A stretch of DNA of 64,000 nt from Dirofilaria immitis (GCA_024305405.1 JAKNDB010000103.1:744001-808000), one strand, 5' to 3'; counted from the stretch's first letter, positions 28,635-42,415 are shown. Translations and numbers: made by a program. Notes: generated by a model from the sequence alone, not told the origin.

Positions 28635-31600
28635 ATGAAGTGGTATTGGTTTGTGATATTACCGACTGTGTTAGTAAATTGCTGCCAATTGAAATGTCAG
28701 GAAAAATTGGATGGAAAAAGAAAAAATGATTCGCTTCCAAGGACTTTAGCTTTGAAAGGTAACTATAAGGTAAGTATTTTTATGCATAAAAATATATTAA
28801 TCATTACTTTTATGTTTATTTCAATATTTGAAATACCAAGATATTTGAACTGATCGGTAACATGAAAAGAAATTCAATTTGAGAACGACAACAGATTTTA
28901 TGATTAGCATGCAAAGATGTTTTGGACACTGCATGCTGTGTATCGTGGCATCAAGAAAGAAAACTTAATTTCAGGTAGTAGTTCGCCATACCAACTGGCT
29001 TATGAATGTAACAAGTTTGATCACCGAGATCCATACAGCAAATCAAACTAAAATTACAATCACATCGCATTCTCTCAACGCAACACATTTTATTCTAGGA
29101 AGCCACAACTACACCTATAATGGTAAAAAAGTAGAATCTTTTCCAGGAACAAAACTTTCTTTAAAGGATTGCATTAATCTTTTACTGCATCTTTTCTTCC
29201 CATTAGTCTTTTCGATTTGTTATAAACTGGAAGAAAAAAAGTTCATTGTTATGAAATGCAACGGAGTTCTTGATATTTATATAACGGTATATTTACCTGA
29301 GATTTTAGAAAGATACATGTGAATCCTAGATATCAAACAGTTCTCTTTATTTTTATAGTCGTGTTTGTTTATATCGTTTCATGTTTTTTCTTTTAAATTC
29401 AAGTTAATTTTCAGAAACTTCTTGTGCAGCTTTACCGAGTGCTGCTGCACTACCAGCATTATATGTGCAGCCACATCTTGCGGAAATTTACAAATTCACT
29501 GGTATATCAATGACTGAATTGATCGATTTCCTCGTACATTTCAATTTCAGTGATTATCATTTCGAGAATGAAACAGGAATTGTTGGTGGAATCGATGCAG
29601 TTTTATGGCTTGGTTGTAATAAAACAACGAATGAAACTTTACAGGTCTCTGCAAATTAGAACCTTCGATTAATTTCAGTTTCGGGTTTTTGAAAATAGGG
29701 TAGTTAATCTCTCAGTTGTTATAGGGAATATTACATGAAAAGTCTGACAATTTTATTGGTTCATTAGCATAGTATCATATATATATATATATATATATAG
29801 ACGAAATCTCATTTCTTATGCATCATTTGATGTGTATGCATTTCAGTTAGAAGTAGCATACGCAGGTGAACATTCTCTGCAATCGTACTCTTCATCTGTC
29901 AAAAATCCATATATTTTGTCTTTGCGATTATCTGCTTTTGACCGTACGTCCTCATTCTTCATTTTTTTTTCAAGGACAATTCGAAAAAATTATTTTCGAC
30001 ATCTAATTCTTTTTTCAAAAATTTGTGCAAATTTTCTATTTGATATTGAAATTTTTATTATCTTCTGTTTCTTGCTAGTAACATATTCCAGCTAGTAATA
30101 AAGCAATTGGATGTGATTCTATCGACATTACACAGCTCGAAATGTTGGCTGATGATGCACAGTTGGAGGCAGAAGTAGGCAGTTCCATTTTGATGCCATT
30201 TTTAAAATTTTTATTTTTATTCCTATTTTGAGCATTTGTTATTTTTTTCATGTCGGTTAGTGATATTTTCTATTTTCTAGTAATTAAGAGTTTTGTATTG
30301 TTACAATTCCTCATATTTTATCTTTTTGATTTTTATAAGCACGACCCATCTTTTGTGGTGCTAAATTATTCGTTTGAAGGCTATGGATCTGAAAAGAATA
30401 TTAATGCTTTGAAGTTTTTTTCAGCTGCCTGAAGGATTATACTGCACTGGTTTCCCGGAAACCAAAAGGCCAGTAATGTTTCCGAAAAAATTCGAAATGT
30501 CATTTGATTACACTGACGTTGATGGCAGAGTTGTTCACGATATTGATGTAAGCTGTGGTGAACTTTAATTTTGACTTGATAATTTTGATTTTTTCAGCAA
30601 TGATTATTAGGCTTTTCAAAAATCTTGGGAAATTGTGGGATTTTTTTCTCCGCTTTCTAATTCTCATAATGATGAAAATCGATTCCTTAAATCTATGATT
30701 TCGAGTTTTTTCTTTTTCTGTGTATCTAACACCTCTGCAGGTATATTACAATGGGAACGAACGCATATTTTGGATGCGTTTGAATGTCCGAGTAGGGAAG
30801 GATACGCCCTTCATGGGGAACGCATCAATCCCCAAAGGATTAACGAACATTCATATTATTCATGATTTTCAGTACGGTTAGTCAATTAAATTAAGTTTCT
30901 AAAGATTATTTTGTGGAATTGAAATTTGCGAATTAAATAGAAAATATTAAAGACTAAATTTTTGGAAAGTCTAAAAATTCAGTCTTTCCTAATAGTTAAT
31001 TATTAATTAAAATGTCTAGTTATCGAATTTGGTACTTTATCTGGATAAGCCAATAATTTGAAATATGGAATTTAATGGAAGCGTCTAGTCATTTAGTGTG
31101 CCATACTTTCTCGTAATCGGACACTTATATTCAATCGTACATGAATATTCATAAATAAAATAATTTTGTTATGAGGGACCTGAGATGCATGAATGAAATT
31201 GGTAACTCTTGTGACTTGCAGGCCTTCAGTATTTGCTGGATGGAGAGAATAACATTTGTAGTTCTATATCAGCAATTGATGAAAATTTTGGGGATGTCGA
31301 AACAGTAAATACATCATTGAAAGAAATTGACTTGAAGAAGCCAGCGCAGTTGTTCTGGAATTCCATTGACTCGTTATTCTACTATGCGGGAAAGGTGAAA
31401 ATTATGTGCAATATTTCAAAGTGAAATTCAAGCCAAAATATCGAATATTTTTAATTAAACTCTTTGGAGATTTTCACTTCAAATTAGGGAAATTTCTGCA
31501 GCGAATAGTAGACGACATACCACTGGATGTATATGTTACTAAAACCAATAGTTCACCTTCAACTTCAACAGTTATTGAAATGCTTTATACGACGGAAAAT

Positions 31601-33526
31601 TGGATTGTGGAAACAGCTGTGGCACCATTTCTCCATTCAATAATCCAGTACCATAAGGTAATTTAAGAAATGAAATTTTATTAAGAAGTATTATCTAAAA
31701 ATACTTTTTGCTCGAATCGGTTTGTTCCATAATTAATAAAATGTGATTAATTATACTATTTCAGTCGTTCAAGATATTCATCAATAAATTTTGATACATG
31801 TTTCATGTTTATTTTTAGAATGAATCAGGCAAAGAAACAAAAGCAATAATTCGACTTCATTCATTCAAAAACAATTCAGGAGCCGAAATTCAGCAAACGT
31901 CACTTTTTATCTATCCATGTCTTAAACTTGTTGACGACAGTTATTTATACGTCACCATTAAGAACAGTAAGCATTTTCAGAATTTTTAAATCATCTTTCT
32001 ATATCGAGATGAAAGCGTTATTTTCAATTACTTTGGCACACAACTAAGTCTTCGCTTGTGTCCACTAATAACTTTTTAAGCTACATTGAAAGATTTGGAG
32101 AATTTGGGAATTGGACGAGTTCGAGAGAGTTTACGCGAAGCTGTTGCGCATGCTGCTAATGTATCTGTGCTGCGAATTGCTAATTTCTTTGTTAGCTGAA
32201 TATTTTTTGAAATTTGTTATAATTATTTTAATTCTTTTTCTTCTTAGAAATCCTTGCAAAGTTAAAGTCCTGATATTCACTTGGGAAATCTTTACTGTTT
32301 TTGCTTGCTAGAGATTTTCGGAAAATTACTATCGTTTTTATTGCTTGTTAAAAGTATTTAATGGATTTAATTTCAGTTTAAACAGATTCAAGAAAATATT
32401 GTGGCATTCTTTGTAATCGGTGAAGCATCTGGTGTTAAACCAGCAAATACATGCAATAGATCTGTAAGTGCTCGTAAATATCTGTTCTTATTCATTAATT
32501 TGATGTAGCATTCCTCATAATACTTCTTCTATTCCCGTAATGTTTTCTTTATGTGGAGGAATCTTTAGTGCAAAATTTATTCTTTTATCAAATATCAAAC
32601 ATTTATTCTCCCATCAAAAATTATTTAAACTTCTGTGATTGAATGATTTCACTGCTTCCTTGTTTTTGTTTGAAGTACGCAGTCTCTTAGACCATCTAAT
32701 CCTCCAAAATATTGGACTTTTCCTTAGCGACTTTTTTCTTGCGATATTCGGAGTAACTGAAAAGTAATTTTATTTTCATTATTATTACAAAAAAAATTTT
32801 TTCATTTTTTCCTAAATATTAGTTTTTCCCATGGTAAGTTCTAATGCGGGTTGAGTTCCTATGATGAGTTCTTTAATAATTCTCTGAAATATTTCAGAAT
32901 GAAATAAGTGCTGAATCAGCTGTTAGGCTTTTGAATGCGACACTGAAGGAAAAGGATATAACATTCTCTATTTTCGTTGCACATCGTCTGGTCGTAAGTA
33001 TTTTCTTCTTATTAACAACAATATTTCTCTTTTCTAAATTCTATATAAATAAAAAGTTGCGTTGAAATTCCACACGTACTTTCAATATAATATTTTACTA
33101 CATTAGCTTTTATTTCATTTCGTATTGTATACAGCGACTGCAGATTTTTGAGCAGTCAGTATTCTCTAATGATTTGCTAAGCTTACATTTGAAGTAACTT
33201 TACAAGTCTCATTGAATTTATCGTTGAGATAAATTTATTAATGCGTAGAATGTCCCAATTGCATATTTTCGAGTTTTTTTCCAGCTGAAAGTGCTCTTTC
33301 ATCAATATTATTTTTAGATGCTCAGTCTTTCAAAAGCAAGTTTGGGTATCATCCCGACAGCTTGGGGCCGTTACCAGCACCCACATTCCGCGGCTATACA
33401 GGTGGTTCAATGTTTGTTCTTGGTTTCTTCATGCTTTTGCTTGGTGCAACACTTGGTGTTGGCACTGTATATTTTATTTGGAAGCGACAACGTTTGACTG
33501 GCCTCGCATATCAAGTATTTGAGTAA
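28635..33526 (+). CDS. large type I membrane glycoprotein, unrecognised
   Basis: Exons: 28635-28769, 28975-29122, 29415-29644, 29847-29943, 30092-30174, 30425-30547, 30741-30876, 31222-31394, 31502-31657, 31819-31966, 32081-32190, 32377-32463, 32898-32993, then a last exon from 33285 (or 33318) to 33526; about 650 residues. The phases agree from exon 1 to exon 13; the join to the last exon is unresolved, and a small exon at 33135-33193 may lie between. Seen: a signal peptide (MKWYWFVILPTVLVNCC), at least ten N-glycosylation sequons, scattered cysteines, a membrane helix near the end (FVLGFFMLLLGATLGVGTVY) and a 13-residue tail ending LAYQVFE, which contains a YxxF-type sorting signal. I do not recognise a domain. 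The features point to an endosomal, lysosomal or cell-surface protein. Confidence 0.8.
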
Positions 33527-33645
33527 CAATTTGTTCAATTAATGTTTTTTATTTTTGCTCAATATTTCTTCGTTGTAAAGAAATTCGTTGAAATCTTTAA
33601 ATCCGAAAAGTTGTCAATACATTTTTCTGATTTTATTTAAATGAA

Positions 33646-33651
33646 AATAAA
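33646..33651 (+). terminator. AATAAA polyadenylation signal
   Basis: Hexamer 120 bases after the glycoprotein stop; it marks the 3' end and falls just before the orphan minus-strand exon. Confidence 0.5.
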
Positions 33652-33688
33652 TTTAGCACTTTTTAAATATCCGATTTCTCTTCAACGA

Positions 33689-33792
33689 TTATTTTCGGTC
33701 TCTTTTATTTTCCTGCTTATCCTTTATGTACTTCATCTGCTCTCCATTAGCATCCTTATACCGATTTGTATTCTTATCGGCTTCAATGATAC
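33689..33792 (-). CDS. orphan terminal exon of an unidentified gene
   Basis: A strong acceptor (GAAATTTTTCAG) on the minus strand is followed by 34 codons in one open phase (IIEADKNTNRYKDANGEQ, then a Lys/Arg-rich end DKQENKRDRK) and a stop at 33689-33691. Base composition is richer in G+C than the flanks, which suggests real coding sequence. I found no partner exon upstream (above 33800) before the bacterial-like relic. It may be a displaced exon or belong to a gene with a long intron. Confidence 0.35.
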
Positions 33793-34026
33793 CTGAAAAA
33801 TTTCATTGTTTCTGTACTTCAGAGTTTCTTTAGCGCACATTATTGATGTAGATTGAGGCAGACGTATTAAGAAATATCACTGTTTTATTTTTTCTTTTCG
33901 AATTCCAATCTCAGATATAATTTTGTCAATTTGGAACTTGTCAAATAAAACTCTGACTTGTCTCAGTTGCTATAGGTCAGATTTGCTACTGCGAAATTCT
34001 ATGACTTTACATCAGAATTTCTATGA

Positions 34027-34182
<156 letters not shown>

Positions 34183-35086
34183 AAAAAACAAAAAACTTTA
34201 GTCAAAATTAATGAGGATGAATTTCATATTATTGTTATTATCTATTTTCTTTATCATTCATCGTTTCTGCGCGATATTGAGAAGGATCACTAGTGAAAAT
34301 TAAAAATTTATTGTCCAGCGAAATATGAAGAAAATAAAATAAAAATCTATTTCGTATGAAATTACACGAAGATAATCAAAAGATGCAACTCATTTAACGT
34401 CATTCATCTTAAGCTACATATGTAATTGCAATTTCAGTGCAAGTCTCGTGATGTCTTTTGGTTTATTACATTTTTGTATAGTTGACTTCTTTCCCAGCTG
34501 TAATAACTCTTATCAGTGACTATTATTCATTCCTTGCAGCAGCGTTACGTAATATTCATTGCGCTGCAACAAATATGTTGATGCTGATGTTTTGTTAGCA
34601 TTTATTTTGCTCAAAATTCGAGAATATATTTTGCCTTTTCTTGGAATTTTAATTTTATCACTTTTTGTGGTTTGAATATCTTTTCAGGAAAAGGAGTGGG
34701 GCTCTCTTTTAATCTTAGATATCATCAAACAGATTTAAAATCAAAATCATGTTCAAATTCTTTTTGATTGTTAATTGGTTTCTTGTATTAAAGAAAGGCT
34801 GGAAGAGTTATATTTGAATATGTCTACGAATGAATCCTCATTTATTGTCGAATTATTTGTAGTCCGCAGTGAATATTCAATGTTAATGAGAGCATGTTAC
34901 ACTTACAAGGGTATTATGCATTTTATTTATTAATAAATTTTATTATTTGTTCATCTTTGTTGATTCATGAAGTGGTATATAACTAAATATTTAAAAGCTG
35001 GAATTATTTATGAACCGATGAATTTGTTAAGCGCTTGGGATATTTGCGAAATATTTACTGTCCTTCCTTTAGATCAATTTGTAAAT
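34183..35086. other. intergenic, promoter side of the uL15m gene
   Basis: No exon seen. A T/C-rich acceptor (CCTTCCTTTAG) at 35072 ends the region and probably receives the spliced leader. Confidence 0.5.
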
Positions 35087-37362
35087 ATGGCGTCAAAGGT
35101 AATTAAATCGGCACGTGAACGTGCTTTACGTTATGTGGAGAATGCAAGCCGTCTGCAGAGACAGGATCTTCGGGATAATCCCGGCGCTAGGACTCAGGTA
35201 CGAGATTCATGTTTCGGTCCAATGCCAGAACATTAGTAAATATGAATTTCATTTGGCCGACAACGGATTTTTTTTTGATTTTTATCATCTTTTCTGCAAA
35301 AAAAAATTCTAATGAGATGGAGGTTTCAGATCGAGAAATGATAATATTCATTTTCTCTAGCCAGGAAGAATTTAGGATTTATTCGGCCTTTGCGGGTTTC
35401 AATTTTTCAGTAAAACCTTCGCCATCTTGAAAAATATTGCAAATGCAAGATATTAGAGAATTATAACTTCTTTAAAACTAATTAAAAGCAACTTCTTTGA
35501 TTCAGAAAATAGCTTCATAAATACAATTTAAGTACAAAAATTTAAGGCTCGTCAAATAAGAGGTTCCTTACACAATCAAGCAGGACACACTATCGGTGAG
35601 CTTCAGCATGCTGCGAAACCTCCACTTGGCTGGATTTGGGGTAATTTCTTTCAACCATGGCAGCGTCTTTTCCCGGGAGAAGAACATTTTAATGGTGATA
35701 TTAAGTATGCCATTCTCTAACTTCTTTAATTTCAATCGATTATTTCATTAGCAAGGTCGTCTTATTATATTACTGTTTTGGCAACTCTAACATCTCGCTG
35801 AACTTGATCATACTGAATAATTATCCGGAAATAGATAAGCTTGCCTTTACGTAAATTTGTTTCTAAGATGGATTCATGCTAATTTTTCTTGTTTATTTAT
35901 CCCTCTCCGCTTTCTCACATAAATTTCGTTTGTTTTTCCCTCTATTTCCTTTCTCACTTTTCTATTTTTTTTTAGGATGCATGTCATTCTGTTTTTTATC
36001 TTGGAAAAGATTTTGCTAGATGTTTAATAGCATTTTAGCTTGCGACGCGAATATCCACCATTGTCACTGATTGAATTACAACGACTAATCGATTTGGGTT
36101 GGTTGGATACTTCATCACTGATCGATATTACTGCCCTATGCAATACTCGAAGATATCACTGTAAACCCTCATTGCGACAATTCGGAGTACAACTGACGGA
36201 TCAGGTAAGAATTCACCGTCTGTATATTCTTTGATATTTAGACTTGCATTGTATTTGAAATCACTCTGAGTTTTGAGAAAAAATTTTTTGGCATGATAGG
36301 AATAGCCAGATGTCAAATTATTGACGGATTTTTGATTTTCGACCAAGTTGGAATAGTTGATTATTATGTTAGAGATTATATTAGATCATTAGACTATGAA
36401 CGAATCGCGATATTACATCATTAGGCTATGGATGAATCGCGATATCCATTTCGAACAATTTCGAATAACACTTATTGAAATTGTTCAAATATTTTAATTG
36501 GAATTCACCAGATCGAGATCTCAATTTTCAGGGAGAAAATACCTAATATTTTTCAGGGTGCTGATTGTTTTGCTGCTGCTGTGAATTTAGAAGTACAGTG
36601 GGCATCGGAAACTGCAATCGCTGCCGTGGAAAAAGCTGGAGGCAGAATAAGAGTTGCATATTATGATGCAGCAGCGTTAGAAGCAGCTGTCGATCCTGAA
36701 AAGTGGTTCCTATCAGGTATAGAAGTCTTTGATTACTATTGCAAGTGTAAATTTCTCCTAACGCGTAACCTTAATTGATAAAAATATATTATATTACAGT
36801 TAAATCGTAAATTGTTCTAAATAATGGTTCCATTTCAACTGCTTGTTTCTTCACTTTAAATAAATTAGGAGCTTATTATTCGATATCAACTGCACCTGTA
36901 GTAAACAGTATTAGAAGATAACGCTTTATCCTGTTAATAAACTTTTCCTTATTACTAAACTTTATATAATTGCAATTAATTACAGGGAAACCTATTCCAC
37001 GACGAAAAGCTCCTCCTGAAAGTCTTGTTTCACTTTATACTGATCCTCGGCATCGCGGCTACTTGGCTAATTCAAAAGACCTGATCAAGGCTGAGGAGAA
37101 TTTGGCTCAAATTATGGGGTACGAAAGGAAACCTGCCTGAGAACAATGGGAAGAGAAGAGACCCGACCAACTATTTTTCGGAATTCCATCCGGTTCAATA
37201 GTTAGCTTAAAAGATAAGAAATGTTTTGCACCTTCACATCCTGTCCTCCTAAAGTATTATGGAATTGACGACAATGCAAAAGAAAGTTTTGTTGCCGACC
37301 ATTCATATGCTACCACTTTTTCATCGACTTCAATGCGAGAAAATGATTTTAAACATTCATGA
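35087..37362 (+). CDS. mrpl-15: mitochondrial ribosomal protein L15 (uL15m), with in-frame TGA
   Basis: Exons 35087-35197, 35547-35704, 36039-36204, 36557-36716, 36986-37362; 323 codons plus stop if the internal TGA is passed, 249 if not. uL15m is a core protein of the mitochondrial large ribosomal subunit. Seen: DLRDNPGAR, YPPLSLIELQRLIDLGWLD, FGVQLTDQGADCFAAAVNLE, SETAIAAVEKAGGRI, KPIPRRKAPPESL, LYTDPRHRGYLA. A TGA at 37138-37140 interrupts the frame after GYERKPA. The same frame then continues with QLFFGIPSGSIVSLKDKK and LLKYYGIDDN, which is the conserved C-terminal block of the family, to a TGA at 37360. Whether the stop is a real allele, a base error or is read through cannot be decided here. 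AATAAA follows at 37366-37371. Confidence 0.93.
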
Positions 37363-38009
37363 TTTAATAAAATTGCAAAGATGAAACTTCATATAGATCG
37401 CAAAGAAATCATAAACAAAACAATTAATATGTGTTGAAATATTTCATTTGCAGAAAGTCGATAACATGTAAATACTGTTATTTTTGTCATTGTCACTATA
37501 GCTTAAACGATTTAATGTCCAGATCGAAGATTCTGGAACATTATATCCAATTCTTCTGAAACCAAAAGAAAATCAAGGTAATTTTTCCTATTCGACTTCT
37601 ACCAAATTAATTTATGACATAAGAGTCGCACTATCTCGAGGAATTCATTTTCGAATTTCTAGATTCTCGTTTAAATAAGTATATAAAATTTCTTATTAAA
37701 AAGTGTAAAGTTCAACTGTAAATATTAGAAAAATCGATAACAAAAAGGAAAAACTATCAGTAGCGGAGGAATTCTTTTATCAGTTATTCAACAGTAACGA
37801 TTCTTTCCGTTTCGGAAGTCAGTCCTTTCTCCTATAATAATTCAAAATTAGTGGCAAGTAGTGAAAACAGAAAAAGTGAATACTAATGACAATTTAATGC
37901 TTTTGATAAAGGATAGTTATTGAAATTACTGGCACCTTTAAAAGATGTATGTTACTCAATGGTATCTTAATAATATTTACGACTACATCTACTGCTGAGA
38001 AGAAAATTC

Positions 38010-41000
38010 TTAATTTCCAAAAGCAATATTCGTTACTCTTAGACAAAAGATTGCCTCTTTAAAACGTAGCGATAAGATTTTCATGATTTCTGCATGTTTC
38101 ACACCAGGTTTTTGTTCTTTTTGTAGTTTTCTTTCACAAACTGTGCAAATGTGCTAGCTGGTCTTGTCAAGAATTCCTTTCCTTCACGTGACCGTAGAAT
38201 AAAATGTCCCTGACAAATGCCGCAAACTTTACGATCAATGTCAAGCGATTTCGAATGTCTTTTGATTCTGAAAGTAACTATATTCAATATGCAGTGGGTA
38301 TTAGTAATCTAAAGAGTTATGCAAACCAGTAGGATGGAATGAAAAAATTAGAATAATATATCTGTTGAATTCATGAATCATTCTCTACTGCTAAATCAGT
38401 ACTATCCAAGCTTAGGAATATTTCTTGCTTTAATCCCTGCAAACTATAAAAATAAAACTAACGTCTGGCCACAACGATTACAAATATATAAATATTTGGC
38501 ATCAATTATATAGTTGTGACATCGTTCGATGAGCGGTAAAGACGGAAAGATTTTTTGACACTGGTGCACCCTAAAAACTGAGCAGTAATTCTGAAATAAA
38601 ATTGATGTAGAAGCTGACAGTATGCTTAAGATATTATAAAAGTTTCAGAAATTGCCTGCTCCCTTCTAGCATTTTTATTAACTATTTATATGAAAATAAT
38701 TATCACATTCGTTGAATATTAGCCTTTTTTTTTTTCGAATATTGTATTATTTTATTCCAAATATTATTTAATTCCGATCAGTGATATAATTCGAATTTTT
38801 GATAGGAAGTTTTTTTCATTTCGGTATTATTAAAAATCAGAATCAAGCTAAATCTTATATGTCTATTCTTTGTTTGAAGTTGAAAGCAACAAGAATTAAA
38901 GATTATTTGCATGAGTAAAGTGTTATTGGAAATTAAATTACCAATATTTCCATGCTGGTCCATGTCCACCTTTATAAATGTGGTCGATGACCCAAACTGC
39001 AGCATGGCACATTTCATGTAACAATGTATCACGCAGCCGTTCTACAAAAAAATCTATTTGATATGCTTTTATTATCGAAATTTAATCATTTATTCGCACC
39101 TATGAATTATCATTGCCTGTTTACTCAGGCTAGCGAATGTTCTATGACTGTCCTGTAATTTTAAACTGGGGAAATTTTCAATTCCCAAAACTACTCCTCA
39201 CTCTAACTGTCAATAATAAGTGAAATAAAGAAGATATCAATCTATATGCTATAAATCAATTACTATAAAATCCTAAACTTAAAATAAAATAGGATTTGCA
39301 TATTAGATGAAAATTTGACATGTTTTGAATAGCAAACTGATCAATCAATGACTAACCCGGAGTGTTACACACTTTAATGGAAAGTTCGATACATGCTGTG
39401 CCATTTCCTCTACAACGACATCGGCCAGCTGTGAGTCGTAATCGCGTATTCCATTCTAACACCATGTTTGAGTCTAACTAAAAATTTCATCTGGATTAAA
39501 AATGTACAAAGAGATTAATTTTACTTCGACCAAATCTGAAATCAAAATTTTGGTCTTTGAAAATTTATACCATAAACAAATGATCTTATGAACAGAAAAA
39601 ATCCAAAATTCATCAAGTCATACTTTATTTTTGAAACAACGTTTTCTGTACAAATTAAATAACTTCGCTGTCAATTCTTCTCTAATTCTTGGAAATTTAA
39701 CTGCGGTATATTTTTGAGCATCCAAGTGTATTGGTCCATTTCGTGAAAGGGCGAGAAGGAAAACTTCGTCATCATCTTGGCGCTATAACAATTTACATAA
39801 TCCCTGTTTTTTTTTTTCCGGAGTCTCTCAATACTCCTTATATTTTAAATTAAATCATTAGAGAAAAAGAAAAATAAATTCACTTCTCTTTGAATATTTA
39901 GTGCACTTCGAGATCTTAAAACCAAGCTGGCATGTCCCTCCTCTTTCATTTTTCTGAAAAGCACAAAAAGACTTTAAAAAAATTTAATACAAAATTTAGA
40001 TATATTAAGTAGATTCTCCGATAGTTATGACTTACAATACAGATTTTTCAGAAGCAGTGAATAACAATATCTGGCATGACATCTTTTCTTATAACAATGC
40101 ATTAAGAAAATAGACGAAGTTATAAAATTTCAAGATATCCAAAACGTTACTTTCGGTTGCTGGATGATACCAGTGTATTGAATGCTCACTGTTAACATTT
40201 TTCGAAATGCTATGATATCTAATCTTTTCGTCTCTGTTATTTTTAGTATATCATCACTGGATTTATCGCTTGGGTTAGATTCGTGTTCTGAGCTGTATTC
40301 AATAATGGATTCGCTATCGCTCATGATAAAGCTGGAAAAATTTACCCGTCAAAAACTTTGTGCCAATAAGTGCGTTAAAAATCAGCATTCCAGCTCAACT
40401 GCAGGGATTATTATCACTCTAAAATACTACTTCATGAAGATAATATAATTCAAGAAGTTTGGAAAATTTTTGGAGTACTGGGAGTTTTTTAAAAATATTC
40501 ATGTCATAGATTGAATAACTGAAAACAATTGGTAAAAGTCATGAAAAAATTATCTATAATAATTGAAATCAAAAAAGGAACCAATTTATGCTGTATCAGT
40601 GCTTGTTGTCTTATTTTATATAAAAAAATTTTAGCAAAACATCCGGGAATAATAAAATTATACAATCAAGAAAGACTTACGTATCTAAATCATGCGATCC
40701 ATATGTATTCGTAATAGATGATTGGGTTTTGATTTCTTCCAAGTCTAGAAATAGAAATTTTATCAATTTCTATTTCAAACAGAAAGAAAAAAATATTCAG
40801 GACTTCTAAGAATAGATTAAAAGCGAGAAATCCAAGTCGCATAAATATAAATGCCACTATCCAATTGACCATTCATCGATCAATATGCAAATTTTTTCAA
40901 TTTATTATTGCGTAAAGTTCTTCAGAAGAAAACTTTACAGAAGAGTATCTTACGTACATTTTTCAAACTTATCATCACTATTTACATTGAATTCGGTAGG

Positions 41001-42415
41001 TTCATTGCACGTTGCAATACTATTATTGCTCAACTGATTTCTGAAAAAGAAATACAGGAAATTTACAATGACGTAACTATCATCAATCTTCTGAAATTTA
41101 GACTGGATTGTTTACTGTTTGTCCTAATTGACCGCCTATTTCTGTAAACTTGGTTACTATCCTCTTGACATTAATTACATTCAAAAAATTATTGCTTCGA
41201 AGCAAAAAAAATTGTATTACTGAAATGATCATTTTTTCCGAAAAGCTGTGTAGAATATATTTCGGCTTACAAAACTTAAAAAATAAGAAAAAGATAATAC
41301 TTAATAATGTATCTTATACTGCAAGCCATGAATATCTCGATCATGCTGAACTTCATGCCTACACAAGTTGATTTTTCTTAAATTGTTAGGTGTATTTTGC
41401 TTCGATATTTTTCATTATTCTTATATCAGCATTTAATAGGTTCAGAAAATTCCATGATTAAAAATAATTGCAAAAATATTACCTCTCAGGATTTAAATTC
41501 TCCTTTAATTCAGGGTATAACTCAAACAGTGTTGATACTTTATTATTATCAATGCTCGCATCCGAAAGATCACTTCTAAAAAATGACGAAAGTTCCGCGG
41601 TTTTCTGAAAAAATCAATAAAAGACGATAAATCATTTGGACAAATAAAACACTTGAACCGGCGAAAATCAAATAAATGTCTTCTGGAGAAAAAAATTAGT
41701 CTTTCTTTTAAATCCTAAACAACCTTATCTGCTTCCTTTCGTACTATTTCTCGGTTGGAAGTATATGTGCTTTTTTCTTTTTAAACTTCAGTTCATCATT
41801 TGATGTATTTGAGAAATTTTCTGAAAAAAATATTTGCATTTATTTTAAATTTCAGCATTACTACTACTACCGATTTAATTTAAGCAGTGGTGTGAATAGA
41901 ATTAAATGTAAAAACAAAACCTTCAGAAGAAGGGTAATCTTTAACGAGGAAACTATCTTCCAAGTAAGTATCCTCATATATGCTTGTTGCTTCATCATCC
42001 GTACGATCAACTCGATGTCCGAAAGTATTTCGTTTTGTGAAACTCAGCGTTTCTAATAAACGACTTATGTTTCTACAAAATTTCTTTTTTATTTTCTGAC
42101 AATTGAAGACCAAAACATGAACTATAATCAGAAATCAAAATTTGGCTTTCAAAGAAATCTGGATTTCAAGTCTGTGGTCTTTCCTATGCTTCAGATTTTA
42201 TTTCGAATAAGGAAATAGTTCAATCTATTTAATTTTGAAATATTTTCATAAACAATCTTATTATTACTGTAATGAACTTACTGGACACTAATATCACTAC
42301 TTTTATCATTTTCGCTAGTATCATGTCGAGTCTCGTCAAGAATCTTATCATTATCATCATTAATACCATCATCACTTGAGGAATCATCGATAACAATCCG
42401 TCGATATCGCGACAT
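38010..42415 (-). CDS. gcna-1: GCNA/ACRC-like germ-cell nuclear protein with SprT-like protease domain
   Basis: Exons 42282-42415, 41921-42072, 41724-41820, 41483-41604, 40681-40744, 40151-40331, 39884-39953, 39624-39782, 39357-39477, 38942-39041, 38463-38570, 38010-38267; about 520 residues. GCNA proteins protect germline genomes and help remove DNA-protein crosslinks. Seen: an acidic, Ser/Asp-rich disordered N-terminus (DDSSSDDGINDDND), then the SprT-like domain with LTAGRCRCRG, RLRDTLLHEMCHAAVWVID (HEMCH zinc site) and GGHGPAWKYW, a zinc ribbon (CNRC...CGIC) with KRHSKSLDIDRK, and a C-terminal FAQFVKENY block. Breaks: a missing A at about 41771-41782, and T5 at 38109-38113 (six expected), which otherwise gives an early stop at 38099. 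The joins of exons 4/5 and 6/7 are not in phase, so a small exon or another break is missed there. Confidence 0.92.

Noticed and set aside
37138..37140. TGA as a selenocysteine codon
   Set aside because: uL15m is not a selenoprotein family, nearby residues are not redox motifs, and I see no SECIS-like hairpin after the gene. An altered sense codon is simpler.
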